From positions 1 through 64,000 of the forward strand of contig CAZEDX010000003.1 of NCBI GenBank assembly GCA_964511015.1: a stretch of DNA of 64,000 nt, given 5' to 3'. Position numbers and translations under genes: made by a program. Below the pieces are notes generated by a model that was not told where the DNA came from, did no database searches, and saw only the letters and a list, made by a program, of their open reading frames with translations. This document shows, one piece after another, positions 33,048 to 41,118 of the stretch (within the stretch, counting starts at the first letter, position 1; each line of letters opens with the position of its first letter). Origin of the DNA: FEN-1099 sp964511015 (GTDB lineage: Bacteria > Lernaellota > Lernaellaia > Lernaellales > Lernaellaceae).

Positions 33048-34217
33048 ATGAATCTTGAGATCAAACGCGTCGGTCAAATCGATCACGCCAACATCACATT
33101 CGGTGACCTGACTGTGCTCGTGGGGCCACAAGCCACAGGCAAAAGTATCCTATTAGAATTTTTAAAATTGCTGGTTGACACCGGTCAAGTCCAAGAGGAA
33201 TTCAGAAAGCACGGATTGGACTGGGAAAGAAGGGTCGACAACTTTTTTGATATCTATTTTGGCGAAGGAATGCGCCGGATCTGGCGAGAGGGGGAAAGCG
33301 AGATTGTCCTAGATGGAAAACCGGTGGCCATGTCATCATTGGCCAGTAAATCCAAAAAAGATAGAGAAGAGCATCTATTTTTTATCCCAGCCCAAAGGGT
33401 ACTGACTTTAAGAGACGGATGGCCTAGACCATTTACCGACTACGCGCCAGGAGACCCTTTTACCGTCCGCGAATTCAGCGAACGGCTTCGTCTGTTGATG
33501 GAAATAGATTTTCCAAAAAAGCAACAACCGATGGTCTTCCCCCAGACTGGGCGCTTGAAATCGGAAATCCGAAAATTGTTGGAAGAGGCCTTGTTCACAG
33601 GTTTCAAGTTGAATGTTGACCGTTCCCGAGCGCAAAAACGTCTAGTGCTCAGCGAAGGCGAACCAGAAAAGCAACTCCCATATATGGTCTGGTCGGCTGG
33701 TCAACGAGAATTCGTGCCACTGTTACTCGGTTTATATCGCGCACTTCCTGCAGGTGCAACTTCGCGCAAACCGGAGTTGAACTGGATCGTGATAGAAGAA
33801 ATAGAAATGGGGTTGCATCCACGAGCTATATCGGTTGTTCTCCTTCTCGTTTTAGACCTATTGGCTCGCGGCTACCGGGTTTGTCTTTCCACCCATTCGC
33901 CGCATGTGTTGGAAATGGTCTGGGCCTTGCGTATTTTTGCAGAACACCAGGCAGATTCGTCGGTCTTACTTGGCTTGTTCAACGCCCAAAGAACGCGACC
34001 AATGATCGAACTAGCCGAAGAAGTTCTCAAAAAAATCGCGCGTGTGTACTACTTCGACTCGGAATCTGGAAGAACCCGTGATATTTCGGCACTGGACCCG
34101 ACCTCCGAGGACAAGGACATGTCCCTATGGGGCGGACTGGGCGAATTCAGCAGTCGCGCTTCGGAACTAGTTGCGGAAGTGATCTCGAACAGCCGAATCG
34201 CGCGGGGGATTCGGTGA
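33048..34217 (+). CDS. AAA/ABC-type ATPase (OLD/AAA_21-like), cassette gene A
   Basis: 389 residues. Walker A is GPQATGKS (26-33); an ABC-like signature WSAGQREFVPLLLGLY lies near 215; Walker B is WIVIEEIEMGLHP near 246, with Glu pairs suited to catalysis; the H-loop is STHSPHVLEM near 282. This is the head domain of SMC/ABC-type ATPases used in anti-phage systems (OLD, Gabija A, PARIS/AriA, Septu) and in DNA repair. There is no TOPRIM nuclease after it and no long coiled coil; the insertion between Walker A and the signature (about 60-200) is the variable part. The gene is visibly AT-richer than its neighbours and overlaps the next gene by 4 bases, so it is probably a transferred two-gene unit. 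Function is unproven. Confidence 0.82.
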   Translation: MNLEIKRVGQIDHANITFGDLTVLVGPQATGKSILLEFLKLLVDTGQVQEEFRKHGLDWERRVDNFFDIYFGEGMRRIWREGESEIVLDGKPVAMSSLASKSKKDREEHLFFIPAQRVLTLRDGWPRPFTDYAPGDPFTVREFSERLRLLMEIDFPKKQQPMVFPQTGRLKSEIRKLLEEALFTGFKLNVDRSRAQKRLVLSEGEPEKQLPYMVWSAGQREFVPLLLGLYRALPAGATSRKPELNWIVIEEIEMGLHPRAISVVLLLVLDLLARGYRVCLSTHSPHVLEMVWALRIFAEHQADSSVLLGLFNAQRTRPMIELAEEVLKKIARVYYFDSESGRTRDISALDPTSEDKDMSLWGGLGEFSSRASELVAEVISNSRIARGIR

Positions 34218-34672
34218 AGTTTAGAGAGGCTGTTGAGGGAACCAAGCAATTTGTGAACGCCTATCAGACGGGACTGCACGCCCTTACAGAAAAACACAAA
34301 AATCATCTCACATGTTCCAAGCCCAGAAGAATCACCGGAAGTGTCAACGTCGAGAATGCCCTCAAGCCCCAACACCCCAATGACCCATTGTGGGACTACT
34401 GTGTGGGAGTGGCAGAGGACACCAACATAGACCGGATCATTTGGATAGAAATTCATCCGGCGGCAAAAAGCCAGAATATTGGCGACGTCATTAAAAAGCA
34501 CGAATGGCTGGTCAGGTGGCTGGATGTCGCAGGCGCCCATTTGAACGACATGCACCGCCTTTTCGTTTGGATTCCGTCTGGCGAATCCAGAATTGCGCCG
34601 ACCGATCCTCGGAGAAAAAAGCTAGCCCTCGCCGGCGTTCAATTGTCTAGGAAAAGGTTCGAAATCTGCTGA
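34214..34672 (+). CDS. Small partner of the AAA ATPase with nuclease-like residue pattern, cassette gene B
   Basis: 152 residues from a GTG overlapping the ATPase stop (GTGA), so the two are co-translated. An upstream in-frame ATG would lie inside the ATPase gene and is rejected. The core reads WDYCVGVAEDTNIDRIIWIEIHPA... DVIKKHEWLVRWLDVAG: Asp 61, a hydrophobic strand, Glu 79 and His 81, then Lys 94/95. The order Asp, strand, E-x-H, Lys is reminiscent of PD-(D/E)xK folds with a migrated Lys. This is an inference, not a match I can confirm. A basic C-terminal tail (DPRRKKLALAGVQLSRKRF) could bind nucleic acid. It ends 10 bases before tRNA-Arg. Confidence 0.7.
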   Translation: MKFREAVEGTKQFVNAYQTGLHALTEKHKNHLTCSKPRRITGSVNVENALKPQHPNDPLWDYCVGVAEDTNIDRIIWIEIHPAAKSQNIGDVIKKHEWLVRWLDVAGAHLNDMHRLFVWIPSGESRIAPTDPRRKKLALAGVQLSRKRFEIC

Positions 34673-34682
34673 AAAGAGGGAG

Positions 34683-34754
34683 CGCCCCCACCAGGATTCG
34701 AACCTGGGCACCCGGATCCGGAGTCCGGTGCTCTATCCCCTGAGCTATGGGGGC
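34683..34754 (-). tRNA. tRNA-Arg (anticodon CCG)
   Basis: Cloverleaf on the minus strand: acceptor GCCCCCA/TGGGGGC, D arm GCTC-AGGGGATA-GAGC, anticodon stem CCGGA/TCCGG with loop CTCCGGA (anticodon CCG, reads CGG), T arm CCAGG-TTCGAAT-CCTGG, discriminator G. CCA is not encoded. The tRNA lies in tandem with tRNA-Ala and its 3' end faces the AT-rich cassette. Confidence 0.95.
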
Positions 34755-34764
34755 ATTAAAAAAA

Positions 34765-34837
34765 TGGACCGTAGCAGATTCGAACTGCCGACCTCTGCCT
34801 TGCGAAGGCAGCGCTCTTCCAGCTGAGCTAACGGCCC
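34765..34837 (-). tRNA. tRNA-Ala (anticodon CGC)
   Basis: Cloverleaf: acceptor GGGCCGT/ACGGTCC with the G3:U70 wobble pair that marks alanine tRNAs, D arm GCTC-AGCTGGAA-GAGC, anticodon stem CTGCC/GGCAG with loop TTCGCAA (anticodon CGC, reads GCG), T arm GGCAG-TTCGAAT-CTGCT, discriminator A. No encoded CCA. Confidence 0.95.
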
Positions 34838-34856
34838 ATATGCTAAAAGCCGTGTT

Positions 34857-34885
34857 TATATAGAGCATTCGGCACGGATTGTAAA
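34857..34885 (-). promoter_or_regulatory. Promoter of the tRNA-Ala/tRNA-Arg operon
   Basis: Minus strand: TTTACA (34880-34885), 17-base spacer, TATATA (34857-34862), 20 bases upstream of tRNA-Ala. Confidence 0.6.
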
Positions 34886-34908
34886 GGAGGTTTTTCTCCC
34901 CCTCCGGC

Positions 34909-35991
34909 CTAGCGGAACAACTCCTCCGGGTCGCCCAGGTGATAGCCGAAAATCTGCAGTTGACCTTCCTTGAACGCCGAGGCCACCCCGACGTTTTCGT
35001 ACGATATCCCGCCTGGCACGGGATACGATGTCTTCCAGAACATGTAGCGGCCGTTCACCCATCCGCCAAGCGTGTCGTCGAACGAGTCGCGCGGGACGCG
35101 CCAGTACTGCGTCATGCGGTACGGATGCGGGTAGTTGGAGTGCCCTTCCCAAGGCCGTTCTTCATTCGGCCGGACGGCGAAGACGACGTCGCCGGCGCGA
35201 TTGCGCCGCAGTTCGGGCAGGTAGAACGGCTGAATCGGCGCGAAGTCGTAACCACGGTAGCGCGGCCACAATTCGCGGGAATCGACGACGCGGTCGCGCA
35301 AGAAGGCCTGACGGCAGCGGGTCAGGTTGCCGAACGTCGAACTCAGCACGTTACGCTTGAGCTCAGCGCTGCCGGGCTCGCGATAGGCGAAAAAGGCGAC
35401 TTCGCGGGGACGGTCGGCCCGAAACGCGACGACGAAATACGGCTGGGCGCCGTTAGGGAATTTCTCGTAGCGAAACACCATGTCCATCACCGCCGCGATG
35501 CCGGCCGGTTTGATCGTAGCCACGTGCACAATCCGCGGCAACTCACGGTCGCGCCAATAATTGTAGCGGTTCACAAACTCAGAGGGATACGCGAAGATGC
35601 GGATGCCCGGCTGGCGATCGTACGGGCTGGCGTCGAGTTCGCTCTGCCCCACCCGTCCGTCGGTGGTGATCGGCGCGTCGGCCAGGAAGTTGATGAAGTA
35701 GAGCTTGCCGTTTTCCTCGAACCCGACGCGAATCAGGCCGCGCGGCCCGCCGTTGCGCCCGAAACCGATCCGTGCCGGCGGAATGCCGACAACGATACCG
35801 TTGCGCACGCCCCAGATGGGGGCGTCGGAGTCTTTCTGCGGGGTGATAAAATCGCCGGCGTAGCCGTAGCCGCCGACGGTCGGTTCCACGGCGCCGCTAT
35901 GTGGTTCGGGCCGGCCGGGACCGGCGGTGGCGCACCCGGCGGCCAACAACAACACCGTCAGCAGCGCCAATGCTCGCAGCGGGATGGCCAC
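34909..35991 (-). CDS. Lipoprotein of unknown family
   Basis: 360 residues from the GTG at 35991, 13 bases after the upstream stop; the longer in-frame start reads through the upstream gene's end. The signal peptide ends LLLAAGC. The mature part is beta-rich with repeated aromatic blocks (GYGYAGDFITPQKDSDAPIWGVRNGIVVGIPP; GYDFAPIQPFYLPELRR; HSNYPHPYRMTQYWRVPR). No domain recognised. It is co-transcribed with the lipoprotein at 36005, so the two may be partners on the outer membrane. Confidence 0.7.
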   Translation of the reverse strand: MAIPLRALALLTVLLLAAGCATAGPGRPEPHSGAVEPTVGGYGYAGDFITPQKDSDAPIWGVRNGIVVGIPPARIGFGRNGGPRGLIRVGFEENGKLYFINFLADAPITTDGRVGQSELDASPYDRQPGIRIFAYPSEFVNRYNYWRDRELPRIVHVATIKPAGIAAVMDMVFRYEKFPNGAQPYFVVAFRADRPREVAFFAYREPGSAELKRNVLSSTFGNLTRCRQAFLRDRVVDSRELWPRYRGYDFAPIQPFYLPELRRNRAGDVVFAVRPNEERPWEGHSNYPHPYRMTQYWRVPRDSFDDTLGGWVNGRYMFWKTSYPVPGGISYENVGVASAFKEGQLQIFGYHLGDPEELFR

Positions 35992-36004
35992 GTCCGCCGT
36001 CAGA

Positions 36005-36895
36005 TTACTCTTCGACCGGGCAGGCTTCGCCCAGCAGGTCGAGATCATACTCCTTCGCGAAATCCTCGCAGCCGGGAATTTCCGGTATGTCGAGGTCGGA
36101 CTTGGCTTCGATCTCGAGTTCGAATTTCTTGATCGTCAAGTGCCAGCCGAGCATCTCTTCCACGCCTGGGCAATCGCCGACGTCGTAGCCGGTGAACAGG
36201 CCGAGCAGGCACAAGCCGAATTTGTCGAGGAAGGCCCACAGGTCGGCGCCGTTGCCGAAGTCGGCCATGCGATAGATCGCCTTGTAACCGATACCGAAGG
36301 TGGCTGCGCTGTTGAGCGCATCGACCAGTGCCGGCACGTTGTCGATGGTCAGGTCGATCTGTTCGCCGGGTTTAACAATAAACGAGCCGTCCTGGTTGTC
36401 CGCCTCGGCAAACGGGATGGTGGCGGCATCGTCCCACGCGTCGACCAGTTCGCCGTCGCCCAAATACAGCTTGAATTCGATGGGCACCGCGACCCAGGCG
36501 TCGGTGTCGTTGGCCACCGAGAAGTTGACGCCCACACGGGTCACTTCCACCCATTCCTGGAACGTATCGGTGATCTGGTCATTGACGGGGGTGGACAGCG
36601 TGCCGGGTTGGAGAATTTCCAGCGACGCCTCTTCCAGGCCCTCTTCCACATCGTCGAGGAAATCGCCGATGAAGCTATCGCTGAGGAAACCGGCGCCGGA
36701 GACTTCTTCTTGGATCGAATCGACCAGGCCGTCCATCTTCAGGTCGGTCGGAAACAGCGGCAGATCGAACGGCAGCAGCGGCAGAGCCGCTTCGGCCTTG
36801 ATTTCGCCGTCTTCCGCCGAAACGCAATCACAGGCAGACAAGGCCAATAGCGCCGAAAAAATGGCCAGAGCTAACAGACAATCACGGGTCCTCAT
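36005..36895 (-). CDS. Lipoprotein of unknown family
   Basis: 296 residues with AAGGAGG before the ATG. Signal peptide ends ALSAC. The mature protein is acidic, with a beta-sandwich-like central region (TRVGVNFSVANDTDAWVAVPIEFKLYLGDGELVDAW... SFIVKPGEQIDLTIDNVPALVDAL) that looks like a carbohydrate- or protein-binding domain. Two Cys pairs near the C terminus could be disulfides. Family not recognised. It has its own promoter and is divergent from the helical protein at 37156. Confidence 0.7.
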   Translation of the reverse strand: MRTRDCLLALAIFSALLALSACDCVSAEDGEIKAEAALPLLPFDLPLFPTDLKMDGLVDSIQEEVSGAGFLSDSFIGDFLDDVEEGLEEASLEILQPGTLSTPVNDQITDTFQEWVEVTRVGVNFSVANDTDAWVAVPIEFKLYLGDGELVDAWDDAATIPFAEADNQDGSFIVKPGEQIDLTIDNVPALVDALNSAATFGIGYKAIYRMADFGNGADLWAFLDKFGLCLLGLFTGYDVGDCPGVEEMLGWHLTIKKFELEIEAKSDLDIPEIPGCEDFAKEYDLDLLGEACPVEE

Positions 36896-36933
36896 CGTTC
36901 CCTCCTTGTGGACTCCCTACGGGATCCTGAGAA

Positions 36934-36963
36934 ACGATAGTCAAAGAGCCGGTCACAAGTCAA
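36934..36963 (-). promoter_or_regulatory. Promoter of the lipoprotein pair
   Basis: Minus strand TTGACT (36958-36963), 18-base spacer, TATCGT (36934-36939). Confidence 0.45.
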
Positions 36964-36993
36964 ACGAGATTCGGCGGGGACACAAATAGTGGG

Positions 36994-37022
36994 TTGACTG
37001 GCGACCGGTTCGGACCTATTTT
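36994..37022 (+). promoter_or_regulatory. Promoter of the helical secreted protein
   Basis: TTGACT (36994-36999), 17-base spacer, TATTTT (37017-37022). About 130 bases of leader follow before the ATG at 37156; no riboswitch is recognised in it. Confidence 0.5.
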
Positions 37023-37155
37023 TTCTCTGCTCGACACGAGGTGGTTTTTTGCGCGGCGGCAAGCCAGGGTCTTGGCCGTTGAGCAACCGCGCATAGAAAC
37101 GCAAATTGTTTGTAGCTGGGGATTAATCAGGGCATACCAAACAAAGGAGCAACAC

Positions 37156-37746
37156 ATGCGCAAGACAATTTTGATCTCTGTACTGATCGTTGTGTTTGCG
37201 GTGGGCACCGCGTTCGCCCTCGGCATTCCGGGCATGGGTGGTGGCGGCGGCCTGAAGAAGGAAACCAAGAAGCTGACCCTGGGCCAGGCCAATGCCTCGC
37301 TGAAGAAGTTCGAAGGCAACCCGCTGGCCCCGCAGGCGATCGAATACATCACCATCGGTGATGCCGAATTCGATGACATTTCGCTGCGTTTGGCGAAACT
37401 GGAGATCGTCTCCGGCTTCGCGACCAAAGTCGTGGCCGATGCCAACACCAAGTTGGATGCCGCCAAGACCAAGGAAGAACTGACTGTGTTGCAGGACAAC
37501 GTCAACGCCGCCTCCGGCGCCCTGCAGCCGCTGGTTCAGGAATGCACCGCCCTCGCCGCCAAAATGCCGCAGGTGCTGGGCAATCTGAAGTCGAAGCTCA
37601 CCAGCAACCCGATGCTGGCCGGCGACGTGGCGAAAGTGCTGGATCCGGGCCGCGTGAAGACCATCGGTGAGCACATTTCGAAACTCATCACCGATCTGGC
37701 CTCGCTGGTCACCAAGATCAAGGACAAGATCGCGACGTTGGTCTAG
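37156..37746 (+). CDS. Secreted helical protein
   Basis: 196 residues; AAAGGAG before the ATG. A signal peptide (ends AFALG) and a Gly-rich segment (GIPGMGGGGG) are followed by an almost wholly helical mature part with heptad-like hydrophobics (FATKVVADANTKLDAAKTKEELTVLQDNVNAASGALQPLVQ...). It resembles small periplasmic helical proteins of unknown function, possibly an oligomeric or lipid-binding protein. It has a dedicated promoter and terminator, and codon use is strongly biased toward the high-GC preferred set, suggesting high expression. Confidence 0.65.
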   Translation: MRKTILISVLIVVFAVGTAFALGIPGMGGGGGLKKETKKLTLGQANASLKKFEGNPLAPQAIEYITIGDAEFDDISLRLAKLEIVSGFATKVVADANTKLDAAKTKEELTVLQDNVNAASGALQPLVQECTALAAKMPQVLGNLKSKLTSNPMLAGDVAKVLDPGRVKTIGEHISKLITDLASLVTKIKDKIATLV

Positions 37747-37768
37747 TCGATTCAAGCTATTAAACGGC

Positions 37769-37796
37769 AAGGGGCGGGAACTTTCCCCGCCCCTTT
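37769..37796 (+). terminator. Rho-independent terminator after the helical protein gene
   Basis: Stem AAGGGGCGGG paired with CCCGCCCCTT, loop of about 6 bases, followed by TCTGTCTCTT. Confidence 0.75.
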
Positions 37797-37823
37797 CTGT
37801 CTCTTAAATACCGGAAAAACCGC

Positions 37824-37852
37824 TTGAATTCGGGATCGGTACTGTGCTAAAC
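37824..37852 (+). promoter_or_regulatory. Promoter of the L,D-transpeptidase gene
   Basis: TTGAAT (37824-37829) and CTAAAC (37847-37852), 17-base spacer. It covers the first possible start (GTG 37844), supporting the ATG at 37886. Confidence 0.4.
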
Positions 37853-37885
37853 AAGGCCAACTTTGTGCGAGGCCTCGGGGCGAAG

Positions 37886-39682
37886 ATGTCGAAGTCCATC
37901 CGTTGTGTGAAACCGCTTGGTGCGTTGCTGGCGCTAACACTGCTGACCGTGACTCTGGCCGCCTGCAACACAGCTCAGGTGTATTGGGCGGTTTCCAAAT
38001 TCGCCCGCCACGGCAACGAAGCCCTGGCGGCGACGTACTCGCCTACCGCGGCGCTGACCGCGCGCCTGCCCGAGGAACTGCGGCAGGCGGTGGGCCAACG
38101 CAATCACGACCACCTGCTCTTGCAGGCCGCCTACGGCCCGACCAACTACGCGTTCCGGTTCGTCCAGAACCACGTGCCGAATCAGGATCACGAGGCGTTG
38201 ATGGCTCGGTTGGATGAGATCTATGCCGAAGGCATCGACACCAATTCCTACGACATCGACCACGCCAAAAAGCTGGCGGCGACGCTGGTTGCCACCCAAC
38301 AGAAACTGGCGGCGCTCCAGAAACAGGACCTCGATATACCGGCCGAAGAAAAGAGTGAGCTACGCACGGCGCTGCTCGAAGCCAACGCGACCGAACTATC
38401 GCCGGCAGGCATTGTGACCTTCGCTGCCCAACCGGCGAACGCTACGCGCTTCCCCAAATTGCACAGCCAGATTAGTGAACTGGCGAAGCTGGCGGCGCAG
38501 CGCGACCAAGCCGAAACCGAACTCGAACTGCTCGACGCGGCGAACTTCTTCCGCCTGACGGCCGAAATGGGCGTGCCGCAAAACGAGCTGGTGCCCACCT
38601 GGGAAGCCAGCAAGGGCAACATGGCCGCCACGTTGAAGCAGTTGACACCGACCATTCTCCATTACCGCCAGCTTGTCGACGAATTGGCGCGCTACCGCCA
38701 ACTCGCCCAACAGAAACAAATTCTGCTCGACAAAGGCAAATCGGCGCGCGAGGGCAGCAGCGGCGAATTCGTTCGGCAAATCCAGGAACACCTGAAGCTT
38801 ACCGGTTACTGGAAAGGCCCACTCAACGGCGTGTTCGACGCGGCTCTAAAAGAAGCGGTGACGATCTACCAAACCAATCACCAGCTTGCCGCAACCGGCA
38901 CGGTCGGCGCGGAGACGATCGGGGCGTTCAACGTGCCCTTCAGCACACGGGTGAAACGTATCAAGGTCGGCCTCCACCAATTGCGTAGATCGAAAAGCCG
39001 CGGCGTGCCCTTCTTCGTCTGGGTGAACGTCGGCGCGCAGTTGCTCGAGGTCTTCGATCAAAACGGCTCGATTGTAACGCGCAGGCACAAGGTCATCGTC
39101 GGCCAGCGCGTGGTCAAAAACAATACGCCCGAAGTATCGGCCATGATCAAGTCGGTGGTTTTCTACCCACCGTGGAACGTACCGCAGCGCATCATCCGCG
39201 AGGAGATGTTGCCCGAATTCCAGGCCAACCCCAACTACTTCGCCGAACGCGGTTACCGCTTCACCGTGTCCGGTTCGGGCGAAACCGCGCGCGTGACCTC
39301 GGTCACCCAGCCACCAGGTCCCGGCAATGCGCTGGGTGTGGTGAAGATCCTTTTCCCCAACCCCTTCGACGTCTATCTGCACGATACGCCGAAAAAGTTC
39401 TTGTTTGCCCAGACCGTTCGTACCTTCAGCCACGGTTGTATGCGGCTACAGAACGCAGTAGACCTGGCCCAGTACTTGTTGGAACACGACGGGGCGCCGG
39501 AAGCCTCCAAGGTTGAGGAAATCCTCAAAAAACGCCAATCGTTGGAGATTCCACTCAAGACCCAGGTGCCGGTATTTGTCGAATACACAACCACCAGCGC
39601 CGACCAGAATGGCCTGGCGACCTTTTATCTGGACATCTATGGCCGGGAAACCGAACTATTAAGCCAGGTCAGCCCCTTCTAA
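37886..39682 (+). CDS. YcbB-type L,D-transpeptidase lipoprotein
   Basis: 598 residues from the ATG at 37886. Signal peptide ends TLAAC. A long helical N-terminal region (to about 300) is followed by a peptidoglycan-binding domain type 1 (FVRQIQEHLKLTGYWKGPLNGVFDAALKEAVTIYQTNHQL) and a YkuD catalytic domain with the signature YLHDTP... FSHGCMRLQNAVDLA, with the nucleophile Cys in SHGCMR. YcbB-type enzymes make 3-3 cross-links in peptidoglycan or attach lipoproteins to it. It begins a run of cell-wall enzymes. Confidence 0.9.
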   Translation: MSKSIRCVKPLGALLALTLLTVTLAACNTAQVYWAVSKFARHGNEALAATYSPTAALTARLPEELRQAVGQRNHDHLLLQAAYGPTNYAFRFVQNHVPNQDHEALMARLDEIYAEGIDTNSYDIDHAKKLAATLVATQQKLAALQKQDLDIPAEEKSELRTALLEANATELSPAGIVTFAAQPANATRFPKLHSQISELAKLAAQRDQAETELELLDAANFFRLTAEMGVPQNELVPTWEASKGNMAATLKQLTPTILHYRQLVDELARYRQLAQQKQILLDKGKSAREGSSGEFVRQIQEHLKLTGYWKGPLNGVFDAALKEAVTIYQTNHQLAATGTVGAETIGAFNVPFSTRVKRIKVGLHQLRRSKSRGVPFFVWVNVGAQLLEVFDQNGSIVTRRHKVIVGQRVVKNNTPEVSAMIKSVVFYPPWNVPQRIIREEMLPEFQANPNYFAERGYRFTVSGSGETARVTSVTQPPGPGNALGVVKILFPNPFDVYLHDTPKKFLFAQTVRTFSHGCMRLQNAVDLAQYLLEHDGAPEASKVEEILKKRQSLEIPLKTQVPVFVEYTTTSADQNGLATFYLDIYGRETELLSQVSPF

Positions 39683-39743
39683 TTGATTCAGTTTCTTTGA
39701 TATGCCAGCAATAACTACATAATCATACAAGCTTTTATTTTTG

Positions 39744-39771
39744 TTGACATTCCCTTTCGCCCCTCTATAAT
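39744..39771 (+). promoter_or_regulatory. Strong promoter of the murein endopeptidase gene
   Basis: Consensus TTGACA (39744-39749) and consensus TATAAT (39766-39771) with a 16-base spacer; about 105 bases of leader precede the ATG. Confidence 0.75.
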
Positions 39772-39877
39772 CCAATTCAGTTAGACGTTGGTTTGCTTTT
39801 CACTTTTAACGTTTTGGTTCGCTAGTTCGTCTCAAGGTGGTGTAAAGAGTCTCGAAAACCAAAACCTGTGAGGGAGA

Positions 39878-41071
39878 ATGAGAAGCAGACTCCAACGTCG
39901 ATTACTACTACCGTTCCTGCTCCTCGCCACATTCCTGACTCTGTCCATAGTGGACAACGCCTATGCGCTCGTTCCCGGCCCGACCGAGGTCGATGATGCT
40001 CCCCCCCCGCCGGCTGATGCCGGCGAACCGGTGGTAGTCGACCTGGCGGCGTCCCCCGACGCCTTGGGGTCGATGGGCGTTCCGGTCGACCTGGGCCATG
40101 AATTCACCCTGGCGCCCTCGGCGGGCATTACCCTGCCCGCTTGGTCGACCATGGGGCCGGAATACTACTCTCAGTGTCTGTCGATCGGCATGCCGAATCA
40201 CGGTGCGCTGCGAAACGGCGTGTTGTTCCCGCGCGACAACCCGTACTACACCGGTTTTCGCCCGAGCAATCAGTACGGCACGCCGGAAACCATCGACGCG
40301 CTGCTGTATGCCGCCCGGCGGGTAAATGATCGGTTTGGCCGGTCGCACGCGTTGGTCTTGGGTGACATCAGTTCGCAGTACGGCGGCCCTCTGAGCCGGC
40401 ATAAGTCGCACCAGGCCGGCCGTGACGTGGATGTGGGTTTCTATTTTCTTGACGGCAACCCCGGCTACTTGCAGTACGGCAACGCCGGCAACCTCGACAT
40501 CCCGCGCACCTGGGCCTACATCGAGGCGTTGATTGAAACTGGCTCGGCGCAGATGATTCTGGTCGACTGGTCGATTCAGGAAATCCTCTACAACTACGTG
40601 AAATACCGCCTGGCGGCACCGGAGAGCTACCTCTCCGAGGTGTTCCAGTATCCGAACCGCGGCGGGCGGTCAGGCATCATCCGGCATGCTCGTGGCCACG
40701 CCAACCACTTGCACATTCGCTTCTACAGCCCGGTGTCGGTCGCCAACGCGATCCGGGCTCGTTACACCAGCACCGACCTGGCCATTTTGCAGCAGTCGAC
40801 CTACGAACGAATGGCCAGCCGCGCAGTAGAACGTCCGGAATCGCAATCGATCCGCACTTCGGGCGAGCGCCGGCAGTACCGGACGGTACCGGCGAACAGC
40901 CGCCGCATCAGCCACACCGTCCGTAACGGCGACAGTCTTTGGACAATCGCCAAACGTTACGGTGTGACGGTCAGCGAATTGCGGCAGTGGAACGGCCTGG
41001 GTTCCAACTCGCGCCTGCGGGTCGGCCAGAAACTGGTCATCTACGGCAAGAAAAAGAACCAGGCTTTGTAG
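39878..41071 (+). CDS. MepA-like murein endopeptidase (M74) with C-terminal LysM
   Basis: 397 residues, GAGGGAG before the ATG. A signal peptide (MRSRLQRRLLLPFLLLATF...) leads to a 70-residue Pro/Ala-rich linker, then an M74 penicillin-insensitive endopeptidase domain: SSQYGGPLSRHKSHQAGRDVDVGF carries the zinc His and Asp in the MepA arrangement, and HANHLHIRF the later His residues. MepA cuts D-Ala-DAP bonds between peptidoglycan chains. A LysM repeat (YTVRNGDSLWTIAKRYGV-type) ends the protein at about 345-392 and is a fusion not found in E. coli MepA, which has no LysM. Confidence 0.87.
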   Translation: MRSRLQRRLLLPFLLLATFLTLSIVDNAYALVPGPTEVDDAPPPPADAGEPVVVDLAASPDALGSMGVPVDLGHEFTLAPSAGITLPAWSTMGPEYYSQCLSIGMPNHGALRNGVLFPRDNPYYTGFRPSNQYGTPETIDALLYAARRVNDRFGRSHALVLGDISSQYGGPLSRHKSHQAGRDVDVGFYFLDGNPGYLQYGNAGNLDIPRTWAYIEALIETGSAQMILVDWSIQEILYNYVKYRLAAPESYLSEVFQYPNRGGRSGIIRHARGHANHLHIRFYSPVSVANAIRARYTSTDLAILQQSTYERMASRAVERPESQSIRTSGERRQYRTVPANSRRISHTVRNGDSLWTIAKRYGVTVSELRQWNGLGSNSRLRVGQKLVIYGKKKNQAL

Positions 41072-41118
41072 TCACGAAACGTCTTGTCAAACCGTCGCCA
41101 ACGCGCTAAGGGTTGACC

